In this document: one piece after another, positions 26,608 to 35,720 of the stretch
How positions within the stretch are numbered: position 1 is the first letter of the stretch
Layout: every line of letters starts with the position of its first letter
Assembly: GCA_026400105.1 (NCBI GenBank)
Contig: JAPLPQ010000099.1
Coordinates: 1 to 64,000 of the forward strand
From: Burkholderiales bacterium
GTDB taxonomy: Bacteria; Pseudomonadota; Gammaproteobacteria; Burkholderiales; Burkholderiaceae_C
Direction of reading: 5' to 3'
Length of the DNA: 64,000 nt
Notes under the pieces: model-generated
Told to the model about the DNA's origin: nothing
Seen by the model: the letters and a program-made list of their open reading frames with translations, nothing else
Databases searched by the model: none
Program-made: the position numbers and the translations under genes

Positions 26608-26844
26608 TTAGTCGCTGATCTGCAGCAGTGCTTCGTCACGCCAGTAAGCCAGGGCGGTGAAATAGCCTTCCCAGACGCAGCCGTTGCAGCCGCGCCCGCA
26701 GCAGCTGGTCGGCTCGGGCGGTGGCTCGCGCAATTCGACGCCGGAACTTGTCGCGAGCGCGCGTGCCATCGTGATCGCAGCCTGGGCGCAGGCCAGATCG
26801 GTGATGGGCAGCGCGCCCAGGTGGGCGGCGGTGTAGTGGCTCAT
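26608..26844 (-). CDS. Oxidoreductase-like domain small Cys-rich protein
   Basis: The start is set at the ATG giving MSHYTAAHLGALP (78 residues), 11 bases after slyX. The C-terminal half reads REPPPEPTSCCGRGCNGC and then VWEGYFTALAYWRDEAL, the Oxidoreductase-like (PF09791-type) motif with clustered Cys residues. Its biochemical role is unknown; the Cys pattern suggests metal or Fe-S binding. Likely co-transcribed with slyX and the dehydrogenase gene. Confidence 0.82.
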   Translation of the reverse strand: MSHYTAAHLGALPITDLACAQAAITMARALATSSGVELREPPPEPTSCCGRGCNGCVWEGYFTALAYWRDEALLQISD

Positions 26845-26855
26845 GCCGTGCAGAT

Positions 26856-27074
26856 TCAATAGTGGGGTGGCAGCTCGTCGCGCAGGCTGCGGAAGGTCGG
26901 CGTCGCGTTGTCGCTCCACTGACCGCGCAGTGCGGCGAGCTCGAGTTGCAGTTGCTCGATCTGGCGCTGCTGCCGGTAGACCAGCTCGTTGAGCCGGTCG
27001 AGCAGATCGTCAGCGAAGCTGACCTTGATCTCGAGCTCGGCCAGCCGGTCCTCGGTGCGCGGGTCGGTGCTCAT
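26856..27074 (-). CDS. slyX: SlyX family protein
   Basis: A 72-residue protein with a coiled coil (RLAELEIKVSFADDLLDRLN, then LVYRQQRQIEQLQLELAAL) and the C-terminal ELPPHY motif that defines SlyX. Function is unknown in the family. The start codon overlaps the stop of the dehydrogenase gene by one base (TGATG), so translational coupling is likely. Confidence 0.93.
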   Translation of the reverse strand: MSTDPRTEDRLAELEIKVSFADDLLDRLNELVYRQQRQIEQLQLELAALRGQWSDNATPTFRSLRDELPPHY

Positions 27075-27925
27075 CAGTAGGCGTAGACGCCGTGACCGCT
27101 CTTGCGGCCCAGGCGACCGGCCGCCACCATTTCCTTGAGCAGCGGACTGGCGCGGTACTTGCTGTCCTTGAACTCGTCGAAGTAGACGTTCATGATCGCC
27201 AGGCAGGTGTCCAGGCCGATCATGTCGGCCAGCGCCAGCGGGCCGATCGGATGGTTGCAGCCCAGCTTCATGCCGGCATCGATGTCCTCGGCCGAGGCCA
27301 CGCCCTCGGCCAGCACGAAGAAGGCCTCGTTGATCATCGGCACCAGGATGCGGTTGACCACGAAGCCCGGCGCGTTCCTCACGCTGACCGGGGTCTTGCC
27401 CAGGCGCAGCGCCAGTTCCCGCACCGCGTCATGGGTCGCGTCGCTGGTCTGCAGGCCGCGGATCACCTCGACCAGCGCCATCAGCGGCACCGGGTTGAAG
27501 AAATGCATGCCGATGAAACGTTCGGCGCGCGCGGTCACGGCCGCGAGCTGGGTGATGCTGATCGAGCTGGTGTTGGTCGCGATCAGGGTTTCGGCCGGCA
27601 GCAGCGCGTCGAGCTGGCGCAGGATCTTGATCTTGAGCTCGAGGTTCTCGGTCGCGGCCTCGATCACGAGGTCGGCGCTCTTGAGCGCCTCGTAGTCCGT
27701 CGTGCCCTGCACCCGGGCCAGCGCGGCATCGCGGTCGGCGGCGCTCAGCTTGTCCTTCTTGACCAGCCGCTCCAGGCTGGACTGGAGGGCAGCGAGGCCT
27801 TTTTGCACCGCGGCTTCGCTGATGTCGACCATCACGGCGCGGATGCCGCTGACGGCACAGGCCTGCGCGATGCCATTGCCCATGGTGCCGGCACCTACGA
27901 TGCCGACGGTTTGTATGCTGCTCAT
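27074..27925 (-). CDS. hbd: 3-Hydroxybutyryl-CoA dehydrogenase
   Basis: Start at MSSIQTVGIVGAGTMGNG (283 residues), with AGGA upstream; the track's 13 extra residues are unlikely. The NAD-binding Rossmann motif GIVGAGTMGNGIAQ is at the N-terminus. Family motifs ATENLELKIKILRQLD, NTSSISITQLA (catalytic Ser region) and the catalytic His in GMHFFNPVPLM follow, then the C-terminal helical domain. It oxidises (S)-3-hydroxybutyryl-CoA, or related short-chain 3-hydroxyacyl-CoA, in beta-oxidation or aromatic degradation. It heads a likely operon with slyX and the Cys-rich small gene. PaaH-type function is an alternative. Confidence 0.93.
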   Translation of the reverse strand: MSSIQTVGIVGAGTMGNGIAQACAVSGIRAVMVDISEAAVQKGLAALQSSLERLVKKDKLSAADRDAALARVQGTTDYEALKSADLVIEAATENLELKIKILRQLDALLPAETLIATNTSSISITQLAAVTARAERFIGMHFFNPVPLMALVEVIRGLQTSDATHDAVRELALRLGKTPVSVRNAPGFVVNRILVPMINEAFFVLAEGVASAEDIDAGMKLGCNHPIGPLALADMIGLDTCLAIMNVYFDEFKDSKYRASPLLKEMVAAGRLGRKSGHGVYAY

Positions 27926-27965
27926 GAAGGTTCCTGCAAGAAGGTGGGACTGATCAAAGGACAAA

Positions 27966-30647
27966 TTATGCCGGCTCGGCCTGCAGCGGCAGCTCGGCCC
28001 AGCGCAGGTCGGGGTCTTCCGGATGGCGCGTGATCACGAAGCCCAGGCTGCGCGCGAGGTCCAGCATGCCGGCGTTCTCCTTCAGGATCGTGCCGACCAC
28101 GCGCTGGGTGCCATTGGCGCGCAGGTAGCGGATCAGCTTGTCCATCAGGATCCAGCCCAGGTGCCTGCCCTTCACGTCCGAGCGCACGATCACGGCGAAC
28201 TCGGCCTCGTCGTTGTTCGGATCGCTGATGCCGCGCACCGAGCCTATCGTCTCCTCGCTGCCATCGGCATTGGTGACGGTGGCCAGGAAGGCCATCTCGC
28301 GCTCGTAGTCGATCTGGGTCAGGCGCGCGAGTTCGGTGTGTTCGAGGCTGCGCCGCGCGCTGAACATGCGCATGCGCACATCCTCGGGGTCGAGCTTGTG
28401 GAAGAAGTCCAGGTGCCTGGCCTCGTCCTCGGGTCGGATCGGCCGCAGCGTCAGCGTGCCGCCCTGGTCCCAGGGCAGGGTCTCGATCAGATGCCGCGGG
28501 TAGGCCCGGATCGCGAAGTTGGAAGCGCCCGCCGGCTTGGCCCGACTCAGGCGCACGCGCGCGTCGAGCGCGAGCGCGCCCTCATGGTTGACCATCAGCG
28601 GGTTGATGTCGAGCTCGGCGATCTCGGGAATGTCGGCCAGCAGCTGCGACACCGCCAGCAGCACATGGACGATCGCGTCATGGTCGGCCGCCGGCACCTC
28701 GCGGTAGCCCTGCAGCAGTTTGGCGATCCGGGTGCGCCCGATCAGCGAGCGCGCCAGCGAGGTATTGAGCGGCGGCAGCGCCAGCGCATGGTCGGCCACC
28801 ACCTCGACCGACACGCCGCCGGCGCCGAACAGGATCACCGGGCCGAACTGGGGGTCCACGCTGGCGCCCACGATCAGCTCGTGCGAGTGCGCTTGCTGCA
28901 CCATCGGCTGCACCGTGAAGCCTTCGATGCGCGCGTCGGGTTGGCGTTCGGCGACGCGTTGCAGCATGGCCTGGGCCGCGGCCATGACTTCACTGGCGCC
29001 GTGCAGGTTCAGCCGCACGCCACCGACATCCGACTTGTGCAGGATGTCGGGCGACAGGATCTTGATCACGACCGGATAGCCCACGGTCTCGGCCGCATAG
29101 ACCGCGGCCTCGGGCTCGGGGGGCACCACGCGCGTGGGCGTGACCGGCACGCCGGCCAGGCGCAGCAGTTCCTTCGATTCGGGCTCGGTCAGGACATCGC
29201 GGCCGTCGGCCAGCACGAAGTCGACCAGCTCGCGCATGCGCGCCAGATCGGGTTTGCTGCCCAGCGGGTCGGCGCTGGGCGTTTCCATCAGTTCGGCCTG
29301 GTGGCGGTGGTACTGGCGCAGGAAGGAGAAGGCGCGTACCGCCTCCTCGGGCGTGTTGTAGTCGGGAATGCCGGCCTGGCGGCACAGCCGTCTGGCCTCG
29401 CTGACCATGCTGCTGCCGAGCCAGCTGGCCAGCACGCGCGGGGGCCGCTGGCTGGCCAGCGGCAGCAGGGCCTGCGCGATCTCGGTGCTCGAGACGATCG
29501 CGGTCGGCGCCTGCACGAACAGCACCGCGCTGTCGCGCTGCTTGAGCAGCAACTGCAGCGCATCGAGGTAACGCTGCACCGGCGCGTCGCCGACGATGTC
29601 GACCGGGTTGCCATGCGACCAGTTGGCCGGCAGCACTGCGTCGAGCTGTTCGATCAGTCCGGGATCGAGCTCGGCCAGTTCGACGCCCGCGTTGGCCGCC
29701 GCGTCGGCCGCGATCACGCCGGCGCCGCCGCCGTTGGTCAGCACGATCAGCTTCTCGCTGCGGTTGTCGCGAAAGCGCGCCAGCAGCTCGGCCGACGAGA
29801 ACAGCTGCAGCAGGGTGTGCACGCGCAGCATGCCGGCGCGCGAGATCGCGGCGTCGAACACCGCGTCCGAGCCGGCCAGGGCGCCAGTGTGCGAGGCTGC
29901 TGCCTGCTGGCCCCGGGTGGACTGCCCGGCCTTGATCACGATCACCGGCTTGTTGCGCGCCGCCGCCCGCGCGGCCGACATGAACTTGCGCGCCGACTCG
30001 ATCGATTCGATGTAGAGCAGGATCGCACGCGTGCGCGAATCGCTGGCCAGGAAGTCCAGGATATCGCCGAAGTCGACGTCGGCATGTTCGCCCAGCGAGA
30101 TGAAATGCGAGAAGCCGATGCCGCGCGAGTTGGCCCAGTCCAGCATTGCCGTCACGAGCGCGCCCGACTGCGAGACGAAGGCGAGCTGGCCCGGCGCTGC
30201 ATTGGCCGGGGCAAAGCTGGCATTCAAGCCCAGATGCGGCACCAGCAGGCCGATGCAGTTGGGCCCCAGGATGCGCAGCGTGTGCGGCTGTGCTGCCTCC
30301 AGCATGGCCTGCTTCTGCTCGGGTGACAGCCCGGCCGTGATGACCACGGCGGCGCGCGTGCCCATGGCGCCGAGCTCGGCGATCAGGCCTGCGACGGTTT
30401 CCGGCGGGGTGCAGATCACCGCCAGTTCGGGCCCCTTGCCGCATTGCGCCGCCAGCGCCTGCAGATCGTGAAACACCGGCTTGCCGTCGAGTTCGCTCTG
30501 GTGCGGGTTGACCGCATGCAGTTCGCCCTTGTAGCCAGCAGTCAGATTGCTCCAGACCGTGTGGCCCACGCTGTGCAGGCGATCCGAGGCGCCGATGACG
30601 GCGACGCTACGGGGGGAAAACAGGGAATCGAGGTGGCGTATGCTCAT
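27966..30647 (-). CDS. Pat-like protein lysine acetyltransferase (acyl-CoA synthetase NDP-forming plus GNAT)
   Basis: Start at MSIRHLDSLFSPRSVAVIGAS (893 residues); the track adds 41 unlikely residues. The N-terminal CoA-binding domain (about 1-140), a succinyl-CoA-ligase-like domain (about 150-430), an ATP-grasp domain (about 480-700) and a GNAT acetyltransferase (about 725-890) follow in order. This is the architecture of Salmonella Pat/YfiQ, which acetylates acetyl-CoA synthetase and other proteins; the ligase half is usually catalytically inactive and regulatory. It lies just upstream of the 3-hydroxyacyl-CoA dehydrogenase, with 40 bases between. A true NDP-forming synthetase activity cannot be excluded. 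Confidence 0.9.
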   Translation of the reverse strand: MSIRHLDSLFSPRSVAVIGASDRLHSVGHTVWSNLTAGYKGELHAVNPHQSELDGKPVFHDLQALAAQCGKGPELAVICTPPETVAGLIAELGAMGTRAAVVITAGLSPEQKQAMLEAAQPHTLRILGPNCIGLLVPHLGLNASFAPANAAPGQLAFVSQSGALVTAMLDWANSRGIGFSHFISLGEHADVDFGDILDFLASDSRTRAILLYIESIESARKFMSAARAAARNKPVIVIKAGQSTRGQQAAASHTGALAGSDAVFDAAISRAGMLRVHTLLQLFSSAELLARFRDNRSEKLIVLTNGGGAGVIAADAAANAGVELAELDPGLIEQLDAVLPANWSHGNPVDIVGDAPVQRYLDALQLLLKQRDSAVLFVQAPTAIVSSTEIAQALLPLASQRPPRVLASWLGSSMVSEARRLCRQAGIPDYNTPEEAVRAFSFLRQYHRHQAELMETPSADPLGSKPDLARMRELVDFVLADGRDVLTEPESKELLRLAGVPVTPTRVVPPEPEAAVYAAETVGYPVVIKILSPDILHKSDVGGVRLNLHGASEVMAAAQAMLQRVAERQPDARIEGFTVQPMVQQAHSHELIVGASVDPQFGPVILFGAGGVSVEVVADHALALPPLNTSLARSLIGRTRIAKLLQGYREVPAADHDAIVHVLLAVSQLLADIPEIAELDINPLMVNHEGALALDARVRLSRAKPAGASNFAIRAYPRHLIETLPWDQGGTLTLRPIRPEDEARHLDFFHKLDPEDVRMRMFSARRSLEHTELARLTQIDYEREMAFLATVTNADGSEETIGSVRGISDPNNDEAEFAVIVRSDVKGRHLGWILMDKLIRYLRANGTQRVVGTILKENAGMLDLARSLGFVITRHPEDPDLRWAELPLQAEPA

Positions 30648-30812
30648 GGGAAAGGCCGTCTGGATGAGGGGAGGGTACTGCTTTGCTGCAATGCAGCATT
30701 CAATCTCATCATGCCCGAACCTGCCCATGGAATGCTGACAAAAATCAAGCGCTGGCTGACTTGTCGCCAAATCGACACAGGTTTGTCCTGGTCGGCCTGC
30801 CGTCTCAGTGCC

Positions 30813-31733
30813 TCAGTCCGCCGTCGGCTTGAGCGCGAGTCCAGCCTGATAAAGGGCATTCTTCGAGCCGCCCGTGATCTCGGCCGCCAGCCGCGCTGCA
30901 CCCTTGAGCGGCAACTCGGCCAGCAGCAGCTTGAGCACGCGCAGCGCTTCGGCGTCCGGGCCGTCCTCGCTGGCCGCAACGCGCGCCAGCGGATGCAGCG
31001 CGAGCGCGAATTCGCCCTTGCCATGCATCGGATCGGCCGCCAGCCAGTCGGCCAGCTCGTCGCAGCGCAGCGTGACGAGCTGCTCGAACTGCTTGGTCAG
31101 CTCGCGCCCCAGCGTGACCCGGCGTTCACCCAGCTCGATCAGGTCCTTGGCCAGGGTCTGGATCCGGTGCGGCGCTTCGAGCAACACGCAGGCGTGCGGC
31201 TGCTGGGCCAGCCGGCGCAGTGCCTGCGCGCGCGCCGAGCCCTTGGTCGGCAGGAAACCGGTGAACTCGAAGGCGGCATCGGTCTCGGTCGCCGCCAGTC
31301 CGGCCACGCTCAGCAGCGTCGTCACGCTGCTGGCGCCCGGCAGCGGGATCGCGCGCAGTCCGGCCGCCTGCACCGCCGCGCAGAGCCGGGCACCCGGGTC
31401 GCTGATGCCCGGCGTGCCGGCGTCGCTGACATAGGCGATGCGCTCGCCGCGTTGCAGCCGCTCAACCACGCCGATCGCGGCCTCGGCCTCGTTGTGCTGG
31501 TGCAGCGCGAGCAAGGGCCGATGCAGCCCGTAGGCCTGCAGCAGGCTGGCCGTGTGGCGGGTGTCCTCGCAGGCGATCGCGTCGACCAGCCCGAGCAGGT
31601 GCAGCGCGCGCAGCGTGATGTCGGCCAGATTGCCGATCGGGGTGGCGACCACATAGAGCGCACCGGCGGGATAATGTTGCGCACCGGCTGCCGCTTGCGC
31701 GGCGCCCAGCGCCGGCTGGAAGGAGGGGTTCAA
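30813..31733 (-). CDS. rsmI: 16S rRNA (cytidine-1402-2'-O)-methyltransferase
   Basis: The family N-terminus (ALYVVATPIGNLADITLRAL) requires a start near 31733. The only candidate there is TTG, giving MNPSFQPALGAAQ and 306 residues; the extra 88 residues in the track are antisense to yraN. Tetrapyrrole-methylase motifs ACEDTRHTASLL and YVSDAGTPGISDPG are present. It modifies C1402 of 16S rRNA at the decoding centre. Its start codon lies one base from the yraN start on the other strand, so each promoter must lie inside the opposite gene. Confidence 0.93.
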   Translation of the reverse strand: MNPSFQPALGAAQAAAGAQHYPAGALYVVATPIGNLADITLRALHLLGLVDAIACEDTRHTASLLQAYGLHRPLLALHQHNEAEAAIGVVERLQRGERIAYVSDAGTPGISDPGARLCAAVQAAGLRAIPLPGASSVTTLLSVAGLAATETDAAFEFTGFLPTKGSARAQALRRLAQQPHACVLLEAPHRIQTLAKDLIELGERRVTLGRELTKQFEQLVTLRCDELADWLAADPMHGKGEFALALHPLARVAASEDGPDAEALRVLKLLLAELPLKGAARLAAEITGGSKNALYQAGLALKPTAD

Positions 31734-31734
31734 G

Positions 31735-32139
31735 ATGACGTTCCAGATTGAAGGTGCAGCCGCTACCAGCAAGGCCAGGGGCGACAGGGCCGAACAGCTG
31801 GCGCTCGACCATCTGCAGCGCCAGGGCCTGCGCCTGGTCTGCCGCAATTTCAGGACGCCAGGCCGTGGTGGCGGCGAGATCGATCTGATTATGCGCGAGC
31901 GCGACGGCACGCTGGTGTTCGTCGAGGTACGCCAGCGCCGTTCGCTGGCCCAGGGCGGCGCGGCGGCCAGCATCGTGGCCAGCAAGCAGCGCCGCATCGT
32001 GTTCGCGGCGCGCCATTTCCTGGCCCGGCTTGCCAGCCTGCCACCCTGCCGTTTCGATGCGGTGCTGCTGCAGGGCCGGCTCGACGGTCCCGAGCCGCCC
32101 GCGATCGAATGGCTGCGCGCCGCTTTCGATGCCGGCTAG
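31735..32139 (+). CDS. yraN: YraN / UPF0102 family endonuclease-fold protein
   Basis: A 134-residue protein with the family motif pattern GDRAEQLALDHL, CRNFRTPGRGGGEIDLIMRE and FVEVRQR, a Holliday-junction-resolvase-like nuclease fold. The catalytic Asp in GEIDLI and Glu-x-Arg in VEVR are kept. Function is unproven. It starts the conserved yraN-diaA-dolP series beside rsmI. Confidence 0.94.
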   Translation: MTFQIEGAAATSKARGDRAEQLALDHLQRQGLRLVCRNFRTPGRGGGEIDLIMRERDGTLVFVEVRQRRSLAQGGAAASIVASKQRRIVFAARHFLARLASLPPCRFDAVLLQGRLDGPEPPAIEWLRAAFDAG

Positions 32140-32177
32140 GTCGTTGCACCGCCCCGGCCCGGTTTATCATCCGCCCC

Positions 32178-32786
32178 ATGGTTTTGCAACGCATCCAACA
32201 GCAATTCATCGACAGCGCCGACATCCAGTATCAATGTGCCCAGAGTCTGGCGCCCGCCGTGGAGGCCGCACTCACCGCCATCCTGGCTTCGGTCACCGGC
32301 GGCGGCAAGATACTGGCCTGCGGCAACGGGGCCTCGGTCGGCTTGGTCGAGGCGTTCGCGAGCGCCTTTGTCGGCCGCTTCGAGCGCGACCGGCCCGAAC
32401 TCGCTGCGCTCGCCCTGGGCAGCAATGCCGCCGTCTTCACCGGACTCTACAACGCCTTCGATGCGCGCTCGGTCTATGCCCGCCAGGTGCGCGCGCTCGG
32501 TCAGCCGGGCGATACCCTGCTGGTCGTCACCAGCCTGTCGCAGGCGCCCGAGATACTGGGCGCAGTCGAGGCTGCGCATGAGCGCGAGATGATCGTGGTG
32601 GCCCTGTGCGGCGCCCGCGCCGGCGCGCTCGGCCAACAGCTCAAGGACACCGACGTGCTGGTCTGCGTGCCGAGCGAACGCCTGCCGCGCATCCACGAGG
32701 CGCATCAGGTCGTGCTGCACTGTATCTGTGATGGCGTCGATGTCCAGTTGCTGGGCGACGATGCACCCGAGGAGTTTGCCGAATGA
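32178..32786 (+). CDS. diaA: SIS-domain protein DiaA (GmhA-like)
   Basis: The start is the ATG giving MVLQRIQQQFIDSADIQYQC (202 residues); the longer track start lies in spacer. A single SIS phosphosugar-binding domain includes ILACGNGASVGLVEAFASAF and VTSLSQAPEILGAVEAAHE. Position between yraN and dolP matches DiaA, a DnaA-binding initiation factor in E. coli; the sequence is also close to phosphoheptose isomerase GmhA. The active-site His/Glu set of GmhA is not obvious, favouring DiaA. The stop overlaps dolP as ATGA. Confidence 0.88.
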   Translation: MVLQRIQQQFIDSADIQYQCAQSLAPAVEAALTAILASVTGGGKILACGNGASVGLVEAFASAFVGRFERDRPELAALALGSNAAVFTGLYNAFDARSVYARQVRALGQPGDTLLVVTSLSQAPEILGAVEAAHEREMIVVALCGARAGALGQQLKDTDVLVCVPSERLPRIHEAHQVVLHCICDGVDVQLLGDDAPEEFAE

Positions 32787-33415
32787 AAACACTGACCCTT
32801 CCCCTGCTGCGCGGCACCGCCGCCCTGCTGCTGGCCGCCACGCTCGGCGGCCTGGTATCGGGCTGCGCACCCCTGATGATCGGGGCCGCCGTTGGCACGG
32901 GTCTGGTCGCGGCCGACCGTCGCAGCTCGGGCGCCCAGCTCGAGGACGAGGCGATCGAGCTCAAGGCTTCCAACCGCATCACTGAAGCCGTTGGTACCCG
33001 CGTGCGTGTCAATGTCACGAGCTACAACCGCCAGGTGCTGCTGAGCGGCGAAGTGCCCAACGAGGCCGACCGCCAGCGCGTGCAGCAGATCGTCTCCGGC
33101 GTCGACAACGTGCGCTCGGTCGTCAACGAGCTCTCGATCATCGACAGCCCGACCCTGACCCAGCGCACCTCCGACCTCGTGCTGAGCGGCCGGGTCAAGG
33201 CCGGCTTCATCGACAACCACGAACTCTCGTCCCAGGCCTTCAAGATCGTGACCGAGCGCGGCACCGTCTACCTGATGGGCCGCGTGACCCGGCGCGAGGC
33301 CGATCTGGCGACCGAGATCGCGCGCACCACCAGCGGCGCCAAGGCCGTCGTGCGCATCTTCGACTACCTGAGCGAAGACGAGCTCAAGCGCCTGCAGCCC
33401 CCGCCCGCGCGCTAA
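32783..33415 (+). CDS. dolP: BON-domain outer-membrane lipoprotein DolP/YraP
   Basis: A 210-residue lipoprotein with lipobox LVSGC (Cys near residue 28) and two BON domains (about 68-138 and 146-210) that bind anionic phospholipid in DolP. Typical segments are VNVTSYNRQVLLSGEVPNEA and VYLMGRVTRREADLATEIA. In E. coli DolP supports outer-membrane integrity and BAM function. Its start overlaps diaA; it is the last gene of the yraN set and convergent with pilU. Confidence 0.93.
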   Translation: MKTLTLPLLRGTAALLLAATLGGLVSGCAPLMIGAAVGTGLVAADRRSSGAQLEDEAIELKASNRITEAVGTRVRVNVTSYNRQVLLSGEVPNEADRQRVQQIVSGVDNVRSVVNELSIIDSPTLTQRTSDLVLSGRVKAGFIDNHELSSQAFKIVTERGTVYLMGRVTRREADLATEIARTTSGAKAVVRIFDYLSEDELKRLQPPPAR

Positions 33416-33462
33416 GTCTCCCACCACAACACTGAACCGGCACCGCCTCCGCGGTCGGCGGC

Positions 33463-34599
33463 TCAGACCAGGGTCAGGTGCTCGGTGCCAGCCGACAGAT
33501 CGGCGCTGCGCGCGCGCTGGCTGTTGAGCTTGATGTTGAGCTTGAGGTCGTTTTGCGAGTCGGCGTTGCGCAGCGCCTCCTCGTAGGAAATCAGCCGGGC
33601 CTCGAAGGCGTCGAACAGCGCCTGGTCGAAGGTCTGCATGCCGACTTCGCGGCTCTTCTTCATGGTCTCCTTGATCTCGTTGATCTCGCCCTTCATGATC
33701 TGGTCGGCGATCAGGCCGCTGTGCAGCAGCACCTCGACCACGGCATAACGCCCCTTGCCGTCCTGGCGCGGGATCAGGCGCTGCGCGATCATGCCCTTGA
33801 TGTTGAGCGAGACATCCTTGAGCATCTGCGCGTGGCGCTCCTGCGGGAAGAAGTTGATGATGCGCTCCATCGCCTGGTTGGCGCTGTTGGCGTGCAGCGT
33901 CGCCATGCAGAGATGGCCGGTCTCGGCGAACGCGATCGCGTGCTCCATGGTCTCGCGGTCGCGGATCTCGCCCATCAGGATCACATTGGGCGCCTGACGC
34001 AGCGAGTTCTTCAGCGCGTTGTCCCAGCTGTCGGTGTCGAGCCCGACCTCGCGCTGGGTGATGATGCAGTTCTTGTGCTGATGCACGAATTCGATCGGGT
34101 CCTCCACCGTCACGATATGCTCATGCGTGTTCTCGTTGCGCCAGTCGACCATCGCCGCCAGCGTGGTCGACTTGCCCGATCCGGTGCCGCCGACCAGGAT
34201 GCAGATGCCGCGCTTGGCCAGCGCGACATTCTTGAGCACCAGGGGCAGGCCAAGTCCGTCTATGGTCGGGATCTGGCCCGGAATCGTGCGCATGACGATG
34301 CCGACCTTGCCCATCTGCAGGAAGCAGTTGACGCGAAACCGCCCGATGCCGGCCGGCGCGATCGCGAAATTGCATTCCCGGCTGCGCTCGAACTCGGCCG
34401 CCTGCTTGTCGTTCATGATCGCGCGTGCCAGCGACTGGGTGTGCTGGCTGCTCAGCGGCTGCGGCGACACCTTGCTGATCTGGCCGTCGACCTTGATCGC
34501 AGGCGGGAACTCGGCAGTCAGGAACAGGTCGCTGCCCTTGCGCTCAATCAGCAGCTTGAGCAGGTCGTTGACGAATTTGCTCGCTTGATCGCGTTCCAT
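33463..34599 (-). CDS. pilU: Type IV pilus retraction ATPase PilU
   Basis: The second ATG (34599, MERDQASKFVNDLLKLL) has AGGAG at the best distance; the first, 6 bases earlier, sits on the ribosome site. The protein has 378 residues. A PAS-like N-domain is followed by the secretion ATPase core: Walker A GGTGSGKST, His-box region and Walker B ILMGEIRDRET. The AIRNLIRE motif of PilT is absent and the C-terminal tail after about 345 is longer, as in PilU. It works with PilT in twitching motility. It follows pilT with 52 bases between. Confidence 0.95.
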   Translation of the reverse strand: MERDQASKFVNDLLKLLIERKGSDLFLTAEFPPAIKVDGQISKVSPQPLSSQHTQSLARAIMNDKQAAEFERSRECNFAIAPAGIGRFRVNCFLQMGKVGIVMRTIPGQIPTIDGLGLPLVLKNVALAKRGICILVGGTGSGKSTTLAAMVDWRNENTHEHIVTVEDPIEFVHQHKNCIITQREVGLDTDSWDNALKNSLRQAPNVILMGEIRDRETMEHAIAFAETGHLCMATLHANSANQAMERIINFFPQERHAQMLKDVSLNIKGMIAQRLIPRQDGKGRYAVVEVLLHSGLIADQIMKGEINEIKETMKKSREVGMQTFDQALFDAFEARLISYEEALRNADSQNDLKLNIKLNSQRARSADLSAGTEHLTLV

Positions 34600-34651
34600 C
34601 TGCATTCTCCTGCCGGGCTCAGCCGGGAAATTTTTAGCGAAACCGTCCCGG

Positions 34652-35695
34652 TCAACCCGGGAAGTTTTCCGGGATCTTGGACTTGCTGCGCGCCTCGGCG
34701 TTGGAAATCTGGTTGCGTCGGACCAGATCGGTCAGGCTCTGGTCCAGCGTCTGCATGCCAAAGCCGTTGCCCATCTGGATCGCCGAATACATCTGCGCGA
34801 CCTTGTTCTCGCGGATCAGGTTGCGCACCGCCGGCGTGCCGAGCATGATCTCGTGCGCCGCGATGCGGCCGCTGCCCTCCTTGTTCTTGCACAGGGTCTG
34901 CGAGATCACCGCCACCAGCGACTCCGACAGCATGGCCCGCACCATGTCCTTTTCCTCGGAAGGAAAGACGTCGACGATGCGGTCGATGGTCTTGGCTGCC
35001 GACGAGGTGTGCAGCGTGCCGAACACCAGATGGCCGGTCTCGGCCGCCGTCATCGCGAGCCGGATCGTCTCGAGGTCGCGCATCTCGCCGACCAGGATCG
35101 CGTCCGGGTCCTCGCGCAGCGCCGAGCGCAGCGCACTGGCGAACGACAGCGTCATGCGCCCGACCTCGCGCTGGTTGACCAGGCATTTCTTGGATTCATG
35201 CACGAACTCGATCGGGTCCTCGATCGTCAGCACATGGCCGTAGGCGCGCTCGTTGAGGTGGTTGACCATCGCCGCCAGCGTGGTCGATTTGCCCGATCCG
35301 GTCGGACCCGTCACCAGCACCAGGCCGCGCGGCTTGAGCGCCAGCTCGGCAAAGATCGGCGGACAGTTGAGCTGCTCGAGCGTCAGGATCTTGGAGGGAA
35401 TGGTCCGGAACGCCGCCGCCGCACCGCGGTTCTGGTTGAAGGCATTGACCCGAAAGCGTGCCAGCCCCTCGATCTCGAACGAGAAGTCCACCTCGAGGAA
35501 TTCCTCGTAGTGCTTGCGCTGGGCATCGTTCATGATGTCGTAGATCATCGCGTGGACCTGCTTGTGGTCCAGCGCCTCCACGTTGATGCGCCTGATGTCC
35601 CCATGCACCCGTATCATCGGCGGCAGCCCGGCCGACAGGTGCAGATCCGAGGCCTTGTTCTTGGTGCTGAAAGCCAGCAGCTGGGTGATGTCCAT
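34652..35695 (-). CDS. pilT: Type IV pilus retraction ATPase PilT
   Basis: Start at MDITQLLAFSTKNKASDLHLS (347 residues); the extra track residues are antisense to yggS. The core shows Walker A GPTGSGKST, Walker B ILVGEMRDLET, the Glu/His boxes and the C-terminal PAVRNLIRENK, the AIRNLIRE-like motif needed for retraction. It is cytoplasmic and pulls type IV pili. First of the pilT-pilU pair, divergent from yggS with 25 bases between the start codons. Confidence 0.96.
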   Translation of the reverse strand: MDITQLLAFSTKNKASDLHLSAGLPPMIRVHGDIRRINVEALDHKQVHAMIYDIMNDAQRKHYEEFLEVDFSFEIEGLARFRVNAFNQNRGAAAAFRTIPSKILTLEQLNCPPIFAELALKPRGLVLVTGPTGSGKSTTLAAMVNHLNERAYGHVLTIEDPIEFVHESKKCLVNQREVGRMTLSFASALRSALREDPDAILVGEMRDLETIRLAMTAAETGHLVFGTLHTSSAAKTIDRIVDVFPSEEKDMVRAMLSESLVAVISQTLCKNKEGSGRIAAHEIMLGTPAVRNLIRENKVAQMYSAIQMGNGFGMQTLDQSLTDLVRRNQISNAEARSKSKIPENFPG

Positions 35696-35720
35696 CCCGA
35701 CTCCCTTGTTTTTTATCATT

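Noticed and set aside
28023-30326. 767-codon rightward open frame opposite the Pat-like gene
   Set aside because: Shadow frame with His/Arg/Gln-rich composition; the opposite strand encodes a clear four-domain protein.
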